From positions 1 through 8,089 of the forward strand of contig JAEOUK010000076.1 of assembly GCA_016839385.1 (NCBI GenBank): a DNA stretch of 8,089 nt, written 5' to 3'. The position numbers and the translations under genes were made by a program. Under the pieces are notes generated by a model. The model worked only from the letters and a program-made list of their open reading frames with translations, was not told the DNA's origin and ran no database searches. Source of the DNA: Promethearchaeota archaeon (GTDB taxonomy: Archaea > Asgardarchaeota > Lokiarchaeia > Sigynarchaeales > MK-D1). Of this stretch, positions 1 to 6,446 are shown in pieces. Numbering within the stretch: the stretch's first letter is position 1; every line of letters starts with the position of its first letter.

Positions 1-1774
1 CCCGCACTTCTTTCTCTATTGTTTGAGGAGTAATATTATGTTCCTCGTTATAAGAAATCTGTTTTGAACGTCTTCGGTCGGTTTCTTTTAATGCTTCTTC
101 AATAGATCGTGTTTTTTTATCGGTATATAGTATCGCTTTACCATTAACATTCCGTGAAGCTCTTCCGATAGTCTGAATGAGTGAACGTGTATTTCTCAAG
201 AATCCTTCCCTGTCTGCATCTAATATTGCGACTAATGAAACTTCGGGCAAATCTAAACCTTCACGAAGTAAATTTATTCCAACTATAACTTCAATTTCTC
301 CATTACGCAGTTTTCGAAGTATTTCCGATCTTTCCACAGTATCGATATCACTATGTAAATATTTGATTTTGATACTTCGTTCTTTATAGTATTCCGCGAT
401 ATTCTCACTTAATCGCTTCGTTAAAGTAGTTACGAGGACTCGTTCTCCACGTTGAACGACATTTTTAATCTCACTGAGCAAATTTTCTATCTGATCTTCA
501 GTAGGTCGCAATTCCACAATAGGATCAACCAATCCTGTTGGACGGATGACTTGATCTGCCACTACTTCACTTTTCTCTAACTCCCAATCGCCTGGAGTTG
601 CACTTGTAAAGACTATCTGATTGATTTTATTATCCCACTCTTCAAATGTAAGAGGTCGGTTATCGTAAGCAGCTTTCATGCGGAAACCATAATCAACCAA
701 GTTCTTCTTTCTTGAAACATCTCCTCCAATCATTCCATGAACTTGTGGGACTCCAATATGACTCTCGTCCATTACAATTAGATAATCTTCTGGAAAATAA
801 TCAAGAAGGCAATACGGGCGTTCTCCAATCTCCCTTCCATCAAAATATCTGGAATAATTTTCAATCCCCTTGCACGAACCGAATTCTAGTATAGTTTCCA
901 TATCATAATTCGTTCGTTGCTCCAACCTTTGCGCTTCTGCGAATTGCTCTTTATCCTTGAATACCTGTACTTCTTCTTTCAAATCTGCACGAATATCATT
1001 AATAATGCTCTCTAATACATCAAAATTTGTAACATATTCACTTGCAGGGAACAGAAAAATTTCCTTCACCTGACGGATAGTTTTACCAGTATACGGATTT
1101 ACCTCGTGGATTTCCTCAATTTGATCCCCATAATAAAATAATTTATAGCCAAGATTCATCTCTGCTGAATAAATTATCATTGTATCTCCTTTCACTCGAA
1201 ATAAACCTGGTCGAATTTCAACATCATTTCGAGCATAAGCAATTCTAACTAAGTCTTTCGATAAATCTCGAATGCTTTTATTCTCCCCTACTTTGAGAGT
1301 AATGACTGAGTCTTTTCGGATGTTAGGATCCCCTGAAGCAAAAATACAGGAAACAGAAGCGACAACAATCACATCGCGTCGTGTTAAAAGAGAACTTAAG
1401 GTTTTAAGACGATACCATCGGATTTGCTCGTTAATATCGAGATCTTTCTCAATATAAAGTCCCTTTTCAGGAACATAAGCCTCTGGTTGGTAGTAATCAT
1501 AATATGAGATATAATATTCCACGGCATTTTCCGGAAAAAATTCTTTATATTCTTGATATAATTGGGCTGCTAGGGTTTTGTTGGGTGCCATTACTATTGT
1601 AGGGCGCTGAATCTCTTCAATGACTTTAGCTATTGTATAAGTTTTTCCTGTTCCTGTGGCTCCGAGTAAAGTAATGTATTTATCTCCATTATTCAGCGCA
1701 CTTACTAAATCTTCAATTGCTTTTGGTTGATCTCCTTTTGGAGAATAATCGGATTCAACACGGAATTTTGCCAT
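1..1774 (-). CDS. uvrB: UvrABC excision nuclease subunit B, C-terminus cut by window edge
   Basis: This is the DNA-damage-verifying helicase-like subunit of bacterial-type nucleotide excision repair; UvrA loads it at lesions and it recruits UvrC for incision. 591 codons are readable from the ATG at 1774 to the window edge with no stop. Seen in the translation: Walker A GATGTGKT (residues 38-45), the beta-hairpin region YYDYYQPEAYVP (91-102) that inserts between the strands, ERRD-like TRRDVIVVASVS (131-142), Walker B-type DESH (336-339), TSATPG (390-395) and helicase motif VI QTIGRASRN (534-542). E. coli UvrB is about 670 residues, so only the linker and C-terminal UVR (UvrC-binding) domain should lie outside. 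All visible motifs are intact, so the gene looks functional. No uvrA or uvrC is in the window, and the 217-base gap upstream suggests its own promoter. The ATG was chosen because MAKFRVESDYSPKGDQPKAI matches the family N-terminus. Identification is very secure. Confidence 0.98.
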   Translation of the reverse strand, partial: MAKFRVESDYSPKGDQPKAIEDLVSALNNGDKYITLLGATGTGKTYTIAKVIEEIQRPTIVMAPNKTLAAQLYQEYKEFFPENAVEYYISYYDYYQPEAYVPEKGLYIEKDLDINEQIRWYRLKTLSSLLTRRDVIVVASVSCIFASGDPNIRKDSVITLKVGENKSIRDLSKDLVRIAYARNDVEIRPGLFRVKGDTMIIYSAEMNLGYKLFYYGDQIEEIHEVNPYTGKTIRQVKEIFLFPASEYVTNFDVLESIINDIRADLKEEVQVFKDKEQFAEAQRLEQRTNYDMETILEFGSCKGIENYSRYFDGREIGERPYCLLDYFPEDYLIVMDESHIGVPQVHGMIGGDVSRKKNLVDYGFRMKAAYDNRPLTFEEWDNKINQIVFTSATPGDWELEKSEVVADQVIRPTGLVDPIVELRPTEDQIENLLSEIKNVVQRGERVLVTTLTKRLSENIAEYYKERSIKIKYLHSDIDTVERSEILRKLRNGEIEVIVGINLLREGLDLPEVSLVAILDADREGFLRNTRSLIQTIGRASRNVNGKAILYTDKKTRSIEEALKETDRRRSKQISYNEEHNITPQTIEKEVR

Positions 1775-1881
1775 AAAAATCTCTACTACAGATCAATTGA
1801 TGATCCTCAAAAAACATAGTCCCCCTAAAATGAAGTGGGTGTTCATGAAATTAATTACGAAAATCAAAATTAAGGGTAATT

Positions 1882-1947
1882 CGAGCTAATATGAAAATTC
1901 ACACTAGCCCAAATTACGGTGTGTGCAATACCATATCATTTAGTTCG
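1882..1947. repeat. Long imperfect inverted repeat between the regulator gene and uvrB
   Basis: CGAGCTAA (1882-1889) can pair with TTAGTTCG (1940-1947), including one G-U pair. TATG (1890-1893) can pair with CATA (1932-1935) across a bulge, and CACAC (1900-1904) pairs with GTGTG (1919-1923). Together they give a long interrupted stem in the 217-base gap upstream of uvrB. A minus-strand TATA-like stretch (CTTTTAAAAA, complement of 1949-1958) lies beside it and could be the uvrB promoter, which would place part of the dyad in the uvrB leader. A 10-base palindrome, ATCAATTGAT (1792-1801), lies nearer the uvrB start. Whether any of these is an operator or RNA structure is unknown. Confidence 0.3.
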
Positions 1948-1991
1948 TTTTTAAAAGGAATTATTATTCGATTATTATGTCGGAAAAAAAG

Positions 1992-2240
1992 CTAATGTAA
2001 ATCCTCATTTATATCATCTGAAGGGATTTCAAATTCAAGCAATTGGATATTTTCCATTTCTTTCTCGAGAAATTCCTGGATAGCACGACGAATCCCATCG
2101 CTTCTGGAAGAAATAATTCCCCTCTCTTGTAATTTTTTTAAATTATCACAATAGATCTCTGGTAAGGCAATAGTGATATTCATTAATTTTGCTTCTTCTT
2201 CGTCTTTCAAGATGATCATCTGTTTGCTATTCCCAATCAT
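1992..2240 (-). CDS. Small ribbon-helix-helix (CopG/NikR-like) DNA-binding protein
   Basis: This is an 82-residue predicted transcription regulator. From residue 20 it reads MNITIALPEIYCDNLKKLQE, followed by GIISSRSDGIRRAIQEFLEKE. That is the ribbon-helix-helix pattern: a short beta strand, an amphipathic helix, then a turn with S-R-S-D before the second helix. Such proteins bind DNA as dimers through the paired strands. The family resembles the N-terminal domain of NikR, but there is no room for the C-terminal metal-binding ACT domain, so metal sensing is not supported. The tail (residues 64-82) is acidic. The ATG at 2240 lies about 15-25 bases from an AT-rich box, which suits a nearly leaderless transcript; internal ATGs at residues 8 and 20 are possible alternatives, and the RHH fold itself begins at residue 20. 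The gene diverges from the kinase-phosphatase unit, which could be its target together with itself. That is inference from arrangement. Confidence 0.8.
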   Translation of the reverse strand: MIGNSKQMIILKDEEEAKLMNITIALPEIYCDNLKKLQERGIISSRSDGIRRAIQEFLEKEMENIQLLEFEIPSDDINEDLH

Positions 2241-2255
2241 AATTAATCATGCTGG

Positions 2256-2274
2256 TATATAATATTTATTTTAA
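2256..2274. promoter_or_regulatory. Shared AT-rich TATA-like box between divergent genes
   Basis: A 19-base run of only A and T (tatataatatttattttaa) sits in the 110-base gap between the ribbon-helix-helix gene (minus) and the kinase gene (plus). Read on the minus strand, it lies about 16-34 bases before the regulator ATG, the expected spacing for a near-leaderless archaeal promoter. Read on the plus strand, it would start a transcript near 2285-2295 with a leader of about 60 bases. The call rests on composition and spacing only. Confidence 0.4.
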
Positions 2275-2352
2275 CCTTGTTGAACAATTCATCACCATGC
2301 GTACCTCAATATTTTTTACAGAGAGGTAATAATTCAAGATTAGTGGAACGTG

Positions 2353-3429
2353 ATGGTGAATTCCTCGGTTGAACTGGTATGGAATATATTCGTAGCATTA
2401 TTCCTTCTTAGTTCTAGTAGCTTACAATATATAATTTCTTATCGAGGATTTAAAGAAAGGAATTTACATAGTGGATTTTCTACTCTAGCTAGCGCTCTAT
2501 TATTTACTTTCTTCGGAATATATGAAATCACAACAGGACTGTTTCCTTGGCCTTTCGGTCCCCATTTCCTGATTATTAGTTTGATTTTAGTAGGAATCCA
2601 AATAATATTTGTTTTCATTCGGAAAAGCAACTTCTCGAAGCAGAGAACTGACAGTCACTTTAAGAATGGAGTATCTAATGAAGAATTTTCATCTAAGCAT
2701 GAAATTCTCCGTAAACTATTTCATCTCGCAGGAATATTGGTTCCAATTGGATATTATTGGATATTTCCCCTCATAAACAGCTTGATAATAACTATTATTG
2801 AAACACCGGGAGGAAAAGCGTTCTATGAATTACTTTGGGGAGATTCTTTGCAATATCCCTATTTACTTAATGAACTTAATGCTTCTGGAGAACTCATCTA
2901 TTTTACCTTGTGGTGTGTTTTAATATTTATGTTGGTATTTGACTTCGTGAGAATATTCACAAAACCTGAATACTCGATATTTCGACGATTATTGCATACA
3001 GTATTAAGAGAAAAAGAGGTAGTTTCAGTAGGTCCCCAAGTGCTACTTGTATTAGGGGCTTTAACTAGTTTCTATGGAGCAAAATTAGGTTGGTACTCCT
3101 ATGAAATTGCAGTCTCTGCAACTCTGACTGCTTGCATAGCGGATGGACTTGTGGCTGTGTTAGGGAAACGGTTTGGAAAGCATAAAGTCAGCATTTTCAA
3201 TAATGAGGAAAAAAGTATAGAAGGTTTTATCATCGGCTTTATTTCCAGCTATCTGTGTTCGATGATCATAATTGGTCCATTTTATGCACTTTTTACTGCA
3301 GTAATATTTGTATTACTAGACATATTTACAATTCCAATAGCGGATAATTTATTGAATCCCATATTTCTCTCATTAGTAGTGTGGGGGGTATCTCTAATAT
3401 TTAATATTCCGATAGGATGGGGAGCATAA
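2353..3429 (+). CDS. CTP-dependent dolichol/phytol/diacylglycerol kinase-like integral membrane protein
   Basis: This is a very hydrophobic protein with about ten likely membrane segments. It belongs to the CTP-transferase/SEC59-like group, which includes dolichol kinase, phytol kinase, Dgk1-type diacylglycerol kinase and CdsA. Counting from the GTG at 2350, visible hallmarks are RKLFHLAG (121-128), ADGLVAVLGKRFGKHK (264-279), KSIEG (288-292) and a late DNLLNP (332-337). The spaced ADG...GKRFGK...KSxEG pattern is the nucleotide-handling signature of the group. The first 120 residues, three hydrophobic segments plus a charged loop (about 91-118), look lineage-specific. The likely role is phosphorylation of a polyprenol or other isoprenoid lipid in the membrane; substrate is not readable from sequence, and a cytidylyltransferase role cannot be excluded. 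An in-frame TAG at 2341 leaves only GTG 2350 or ATG 2353 as starts; I chose the ATG, preceded by GTGGA at 2343-2347. It is probably co-transcribed with the following phosphatase. Confidence 0.85.
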   Translation: MVNSSVELVWNIFVALFLLSSSSLQYIISYRGFKERNLHSGFSTLASALLFTFFGIYEITTGLFPWPFGPHFLIISLILVGIQIIFVFIRKSNFSKQRTDSHFKNGVSNEEFSSKHEILRKLFHLAGILVPIGYYWIFPLINSLIITIIETPGGKAFYELLWGDSLQYPYLLNELNASGELIYFTLWCVLIFMLVFDFVRIFTKPEYSIFRRLLHTVLREKEVVSVGPQVLLVLGALTSFYGAKLGWYSYEIAVSATLTACIADGLVAVLGKRFGKHKVSIFNNEEKSIEGFIIGFISSYLCSMIIIGPFYALFTAVIFVLLDIFTIPIADNLLNPIFLSLVVWGVSLIFNIPIGWGA

Positions 3430-3438
3430 CTGAATCCA

Positions 3439-4284
3439 TTGAAAGATAAAAAAGTATTCATATTTGATTTAGATGGAACTGTGTATACAGGGGATGCACT
3501 AATTCCTGGCGCAGACACTGTGATTTCTGAACTACAAGAACGTGGAAAATTAGTTTATTTATTGACAAATAATGCGACAAAGACTCGATCTAGTTTCGTA
3601 GATAAACTCAGAGCCATGAATATATTTGTTACTGAAGATCAAATTATTTCAAGTGGCTACATTACAGCCCTAGCATTAGCTCGAAAACAGGAAATCAAGT
3701 CAATATTTCTCATCGGAACTCAGGATTTAGTAAATATGATGGAAGAGGTAGGAATACAGACATTGAATTCTATTTATGATGAATCTCTCCTATATGCACC
3801 CGTTTTAGATCCATCAATTAAGTGTGATGCAGTTGTTACATCTTTGGATCGTGAAATATCATACCCTAAATTACGAACTGCAATGGAGCTCATTAATAGA
3901 GGAGCGGTATTTTATGCAACTAATAGTGATTCTACTTTTCCTGAACATGGACAGCTCTGTCCGGGAGGTGGAGTTATGTTAGCAGCAGTTCAGACAGCAG
4001 TAGGATTTCCTCCCAAAGAGATCTTTGGTAAACCTAATATTCTTGGATTACAAATGATTCATGAATTTGTTTCTAAAAAGGGATATACACTTAAAGACAT
4101 GGTATTAATTGGAGATCGATTTGAAACTGATATATTACAGGCAAATCGGATGGGAATTGAATCCGTTTTCGTGGAAACGGGAGTAAATAAGATCAATGAT
4201 CTAGAAAAAATTGATAATCCGAAATTGAAAGCAGAAATGGCACCCACATTTTATCGAAAATCTATAAAAAATCTTCTAAATTAA
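3439..4284 (+). CDS. HAD superfamily IIA phosphatase (NagD / phosphoglycolate phosphatase-like)
   Basis: This 281-residue protein has the usual length for soluble HAD-IIA hydrolases, which dephosphorylate small phosphometabolites through a phospho-aspartate intermediate. All four motifs are visible: motif I DLDGTVY with nucleophile D10 and acid/base D12, motif II TNNAT (43-47), motif III lysine K198 in GKPN, and motif IV GDRFETD (225-231) for magnesium. Between motifs II and III lies a C2-type cap (about 70-180), including ATNSDSTFPE and the glycine-rich PGGG before helix MLAAVQ, typical of the NagD group. The start is TTG at 3439; the only other in-frame candidate after the previous stop is CTG, and no ATG is close. 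It begins 9 bases after the kinase stop, with GGGGAG inside the end of that gene, so translational coupling is likely. The physiological substrate is unknown; 2-phosphoglycolate, sugar phosphates and nucleotides are all known for relatives. The catalytic set is intact. Confidence 0.93.
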   Translation: MKDKKVFIFDLDGTVYTGDALIPGADTVISELQERGKLVYLLTNNATKTRSSFVDKLRAMNIFVTEDQIISSGYITALALARKQEIKSIFLIGTQDLVNMMEEVGIQTLNSIYDESLLYAPVLDPSIKCDAVVTSLDREISYPKLRTAMELINRGAVFYATNSDSTFPEHGQLCPGGGVMLAAVQTAVGFPPKEIFGKPNILGLQMIHEFVSKKGYTLKDMVLIGDRFETDILQANRMGIESVFVETGVNKINDLEKIDNPKLKAEMAPTFYRKSIKNLLN

Positions 4285-4298
4285 AATTATCTAATTTT
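4283..4298. terminator. AT palindrome spanning both stop codons of convergent genes
   Basis: AAAATTA (4283-4289) and TAATTTT (4292-4298) are perfect complements separated by two bases. The palindrome overlaps the end of the phosphatase stop (TAA, 4282-4284) and the hydrolase stop (TAG on minus, 4293-4291). T-rich stretches lie on both sides for each direction, as expected for archaeal termination, which relies on U-tracts more than on stems. It may end both transcripts, but an A/T-only stem is weak evidence. Confidence 0.35.
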
Positions 4299-5298
4299 CT
4301 CTGGGTATTTTAACTTCAAACGCTTTCATGGATTCTGGAAATTCGTCTTTTGTTACTTTCGCAAATTCTGCAGTTATCGCTCCAAATATATACTCACGCA
4401 TATCTTCAGTGGCTTCAAGTTGTAAAAATCGCCCTTTAGATATTTGATGTGCAACATTGGGATAATCAATGGTTTGGTGAATATAATCTGCGGTTGCATT
4501 TACCACAATCACTTCTTGGTCTATTTTATGAAGATTGCCATACATTTCGAAATCACGTACTTGCCATCCCGTTCGTTTCCATTTCCAGTATGTAGCATCA
4601 TCAAGTACTTCATTTACTCTTTCTAGTTGTCGTTTTTCTTTCATTTCCCCCACTCTTTTCCTTTTAAGAATAGGCTTCATTGCCGCTAATAAAGGAACTG
4701 GGATAATTGGTCCAAAAAAAGTAACTATGCGGGAAAATGCAAAATAATGCATTGGATCTAAAACTACTACTGTGGGGGCAGTTACTGTTTTATCTATTAA
4801 ACCTTGTATAATCATAGCAGAACCCCAGCAAGTTCCTGCCAAAATAAAATCAGCTCCTTCCAATCCGAGATATTTAATAGCAGTTCCGATATCCTTTGCT
4901 TTTTGGGGCATACGAAAATTAGCAAATCGCTTCATTCTACTCGAACTTTTTTCTCTTGTTTCCAAATAGTATAGTTCATATTTTTCATGCATTACTCTAT
5001 AATAATCTTGGAAGGTTATTGGTGGAACTGCCCACCCTGGCAATAACATAATTGGTCGTTTTGAAATTGGATTGTCAGGTTTAGTATGAATTACTCGGAT
5101 CTCACCTGCTCCATCGTCTGTGGGCACCCAGATTTCTTCACGCTTTTCGTATTCCCAAAAATTTGGAACTCCATCTTGTTGTGCTTTTGAGAGTAATTCG
5201 CCTGATAGTTGCTCGATTTCAGTTATTGGACTGGGCAATTTCAATACAGTCCCATCGAAAAGGATGATTTCGTCTGAAAGTTTGTTATCTTTGGACAT
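4291..5298 (-). CDS. Alpha/beta hydrolase with cysteine nucleophile, PHA-synthase-like
   Basis: This 335-residue protein has an alpha/beta-hydrolase core. PIMLLPGWA (82-90) is the first core strand with the oxyanion loop. The nucleophile elbow is AGTCWGSA (154-161), with Cys157 in a G-x-C-x-G box, as in polyhydroxyalkanoate synthases rather than the usual G-x-S-x-G. A helical cap fills about 186-250. VVNATADYIHQ (265-275) places the acid at Asp271. The catalytic His is expected after the strand GRFLQLE, but the sequence there is ATEDM (296-300), with no His; the only His residues after the acid are H274 and H284. It could be a divergent acyltransferase/thioesterase or an inactive relative. 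PHA synthase activity is not shown: no partner synthase subunit, phasin or thiolase/reductase is nearby. The ATG at 5298 is followed by a hydrophilic N-terminus without signal peptide, suggesting a cytoplasmic protein. It is transcribed alone, convergent with the phosphatase. Confidence 0.8.
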   Translation of the reverse strand: MSKDNKLSDEIILFDGTVLKLPSPITEIEQLSGELLSKAQQDGVPNFWEYEKREEIWVPTDDGAGEIRVIHTKPDNPISKRPIMLLPGWAVPPITFQDYYRVMHEKYELYYLETREKSSSRMKRFANFRMPQKAKDIGTAIKYLGLEGADFILAGTCWGSAMIIQGLIDKTVTAPTVVVLDPMHYFAFSRIVTFFGPIIPVPLLAAMKPILKRKRVGEMKEKRQLERVNEVLDDATYWKWKRTGWQVRDFEMYGNLHKIDQEVIVVNATADYIHQTIDYPNVAHQISKGRFLQLEATEDMREYIFGAITAEFAKVTKDEFPESMKAFEVKIPREN

Positions 5299-5350
5299 AA
5301 AATATCTTAATCGTTATATTCATCTGGAAATAATGCCAATTCTACGGGAT

Positions 5351-5360
5351 ATTTTAAAAA
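5351..5360 (-). promoter_or_regulatory. Putative TATA box for the alpha/beta hydrolase gene
   Basis: On the minus strand this reads TTTTTAAAAT and is preceded by GAATTA. It lies 53-62 bases before the hydrolase ATG at 5298, so a start of transcription about 25 bases downstream would give a leader of roughly 30 bases. Similar AT-rich strings are common in this DNA, so the evidence is positional only. Confidence 0.35.
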
Positions 5361-5510
5361 TAATTCGACTATGAATACTAATCATTTAGCCAGTATGTTC
5401 CGAACAATTTGGTTGACAGAATGAATTTGACGGAATTGGAAGTGTCTTCATCAATCAAACTTTTATAGTATCGTATATATCGAATTAACTGTTAGATTCG
5501 GATCAATGAA

Positions 5511-5519
5511 ATTTTAAAT
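5511..5519 (+). promoter_or_regulatory. Putative TATA box for tRNA-Phe
   Basis: ATTTTAAAT is the best TATA-like string upstream of the tRNA. It would place transcription start near 5541, leaving about 20 bases of 5' leader for RNase P to remove. A second AT-rich string, CTATTTTAT (5542-5550), is too close to the mature 5' end to serve at normal archaeal spacing. Confidence 0.35.
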
Positions 5520-5560
5520 GTGGTCTCTAATCGAAAATGGGCTATTTTATGACAAATTTT

Positions 5561-5637
5561 GCCAGCGTCGCCTAGCCCGGGAAGGCACTGGACTGAAGAT
5601 CCAGGCATCGTTAGTTCAAATCTGACCGCTGGCACCA
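5561..5637 (+). tRNA. tRNA-Phe (GAA), intronless, with encoded CCA
   Basis: A complete cloverleaf can be folded by hand. The acceptor GCCAGCG pairs with CGCTGGC (5627-5633) in seven Watson-Crick pairs. The D stem is GCCT/AGGC with loop AGCCCGGGA. The anticodon stem CTGGA/TCCAG holds loop CTGAAGA, giving anticodon GAA at 5595-5597, which reads the Phe codons TTT and TTC. A five-base variable region (GCATC) precedes T stem GTTAG/CTGAC with one G-U pair and loop TTCAAAT. Discriminator A5634 is followed by genomically encoded CCA (5635-5637). There is no intron. All invariant positions checked (T8, A14, G18-G19, A21, T54-T55-C56) are present. Confidence 0.97.
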
Positions 5638-5670
5638 TTTTCTCTCTTCTTTTCTTTCAATTATTTTTCC
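5638..5670 (+). terminator. T-rich terminator after tRNA-Phe
   Basis: Immediately after the encoded CCA the plus strand becomes a pyrimidine run with several T3-T5 clusters (TTTTCTCTCTTC, TTTTC, ATTTTT). This matches the U-tract style of archaeal tRNA gene termination. No stem-loop precedes it apart from the tRNA itself. Confidence 0.6.
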
Positions 5671-5715
5671 CTATCCAGTATCTGTCAAAATTTGCATTCT
5701 TTTCCTTGAATAAGG

Positions 5716-5724
5716 ATAAATAAA
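5716..5724 (+). promoter_or_regulatory. Putative TATA box for the M23 peptidase gene
   Basis: ATAAATAAA is centred about 29 bases before the ATG at 5749, a spacing that would give an essentially leaderless transcript. No Shine-Dalgarno-like purine run lies directly before the ATG (TAGTTATC), which agrees with leaderless expression. The motif is weak on its own. Confidence 0.3.
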
Positions 5725-5748
5725 ACATCTTTACAATTTGTAGTTATC

Positions 5749-6396
5749 ATGAAAAGGAAATCAAAGATTATACTTTTTTCAGTCATTGGTTTCATCGTTG
5801 TTTTTACGATTGTCGATTTTTCATTCCTAATACATCCATTCTTTTTTGTTGGTAGCAAGTACGAGAGTAAAAAATTGGACTATATGGGCGTTATTTACAC
5901 CAGCCAATCGGATATTTATCGTTGGGCAGAAGGATATTCTACAACTGATACTGCGCCATGGGGCTTCGAACATCAAGGGCTAGATTATTTTTTTAATAAT
6001 AATTCAGTAGTAATTGCCGCAGCGCCTGGAAGGGTGGAGTTCATTCAAAAAAGAGATAAAGGCGAGGATAATCCCAACAGATATCGGGTTATGGTAAAAA
6101 TTCGGTTTAATTATCGAACCTTAGTTCATTATAATTTTGAAATGTGGACTCAAAATGAGGATGATATCCAAAACCAAATAAATATGTTATCAGTAAAGGT
6201 TGGAGATTGGGTAGAAATCGGGCAGGAGATCGGATGATTCCTTTATGTCGCAGATGGCGCTCATATCCATTTTACAACGAGCATAGGGTGGTCAGAACCA
6301 TGCCCAATACAATTACTATCAGATTCTGCCGAGATTGAACTTCTAAATCTAATTCACTCATATCATCCAGGATGGGAAATATGTTATGTAGATTAA
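5749..6396 (+). pseudogene. Membrane-anchored M23 (LytM-type) metallopeptidase interrupted by an in-frame TGA
   Basis: Reading from ATG 5749 gives 162 residues to TGA 6235-6237. The same frame then continues for 52 residues to TAA 6394-6396, so the full length would be 215 codons. Residues 6-28 form one hydrophobic segment after MKRKSK, a signal anchor that places the rest outside the cell. The M23 metal ligands are recognisable: HQGLD (H75, D79), a central LVHYN (H127), GDWVEIGQEIG before the stop, and AHIHF (H172, H174) after it. The TGA therefore removes the HxH zinc/catalytic motif from the first product, and the downstream piece still reads as family-like sequence. The simplest view is a recent nonsense mutation (e.g. 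from TGG or CGA) or a sequencing error. TGA is not generally a sense codon here, since the gene ending at 7812 stops with TGA and Trp is TGG elsewhere. Known M23 enzymes cut peptide crosslinks in cell-wall polymers; the archaeal substrate is unclear. Confidence 0.8.
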
Positions 6397-6407
6397 AATA
6401 AAGAACG

Positions 6408-6446
6408 TGCTAAACACAAAAAATATTGATTTAGCAAATATTTATT
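6408..6446 (+). terminator. Stem-loop plus T-rich tract between convergent genes
   Basis: TGCTAAA (6408-6414) pairs perfectly with TTTAGCA (6430-6436) around a 15-base A-rich loop and is followed by a T-rich run. It lies 12 bases after the TAA of the M23 frame and just before the end of the PIG-L gene, so it can terminate the plus-strand transcript. I see no selenocysteine-insertion (SECIS) consensus in it. Confidence 0.45.

Noticed and set aside
177..1457. Short plus-strand open frames across positions 177-1457
   Set aside because: They lie antisense to uvrB, which is intact throughout, and their translations show no protein character.
1992..2240. NikR nickel regulator or antitoxin of a toxin-antitoxin pair
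   Set aside because: The C-terminal metal-binding domain of NikR is absent, and no toxin-like gene overlaps or adjoins it on the same strand.
3282..5374. Other short open frames opposite the kinase, phosphatase and hydrolase genes
   Set aside because: They overlap well-supported genes in other frames and have low-complexity, Ser/Ile/Phe-rich translations typical of shadows.
5299..5560. Possible extra gene in the gap before the tRNA
   Set aside because: No frame with credible coding character was found; the gap is explained by the hydrolase and tRNA promoters.
6235..6237. TGA as selenocysteine in the M23 protein
   Set aside because: No known M23 selenoprotein supports it, the position is not a recognised Cys in the family, and the 3' stem-loop at 6408-6436 shows no SECIS consensus.
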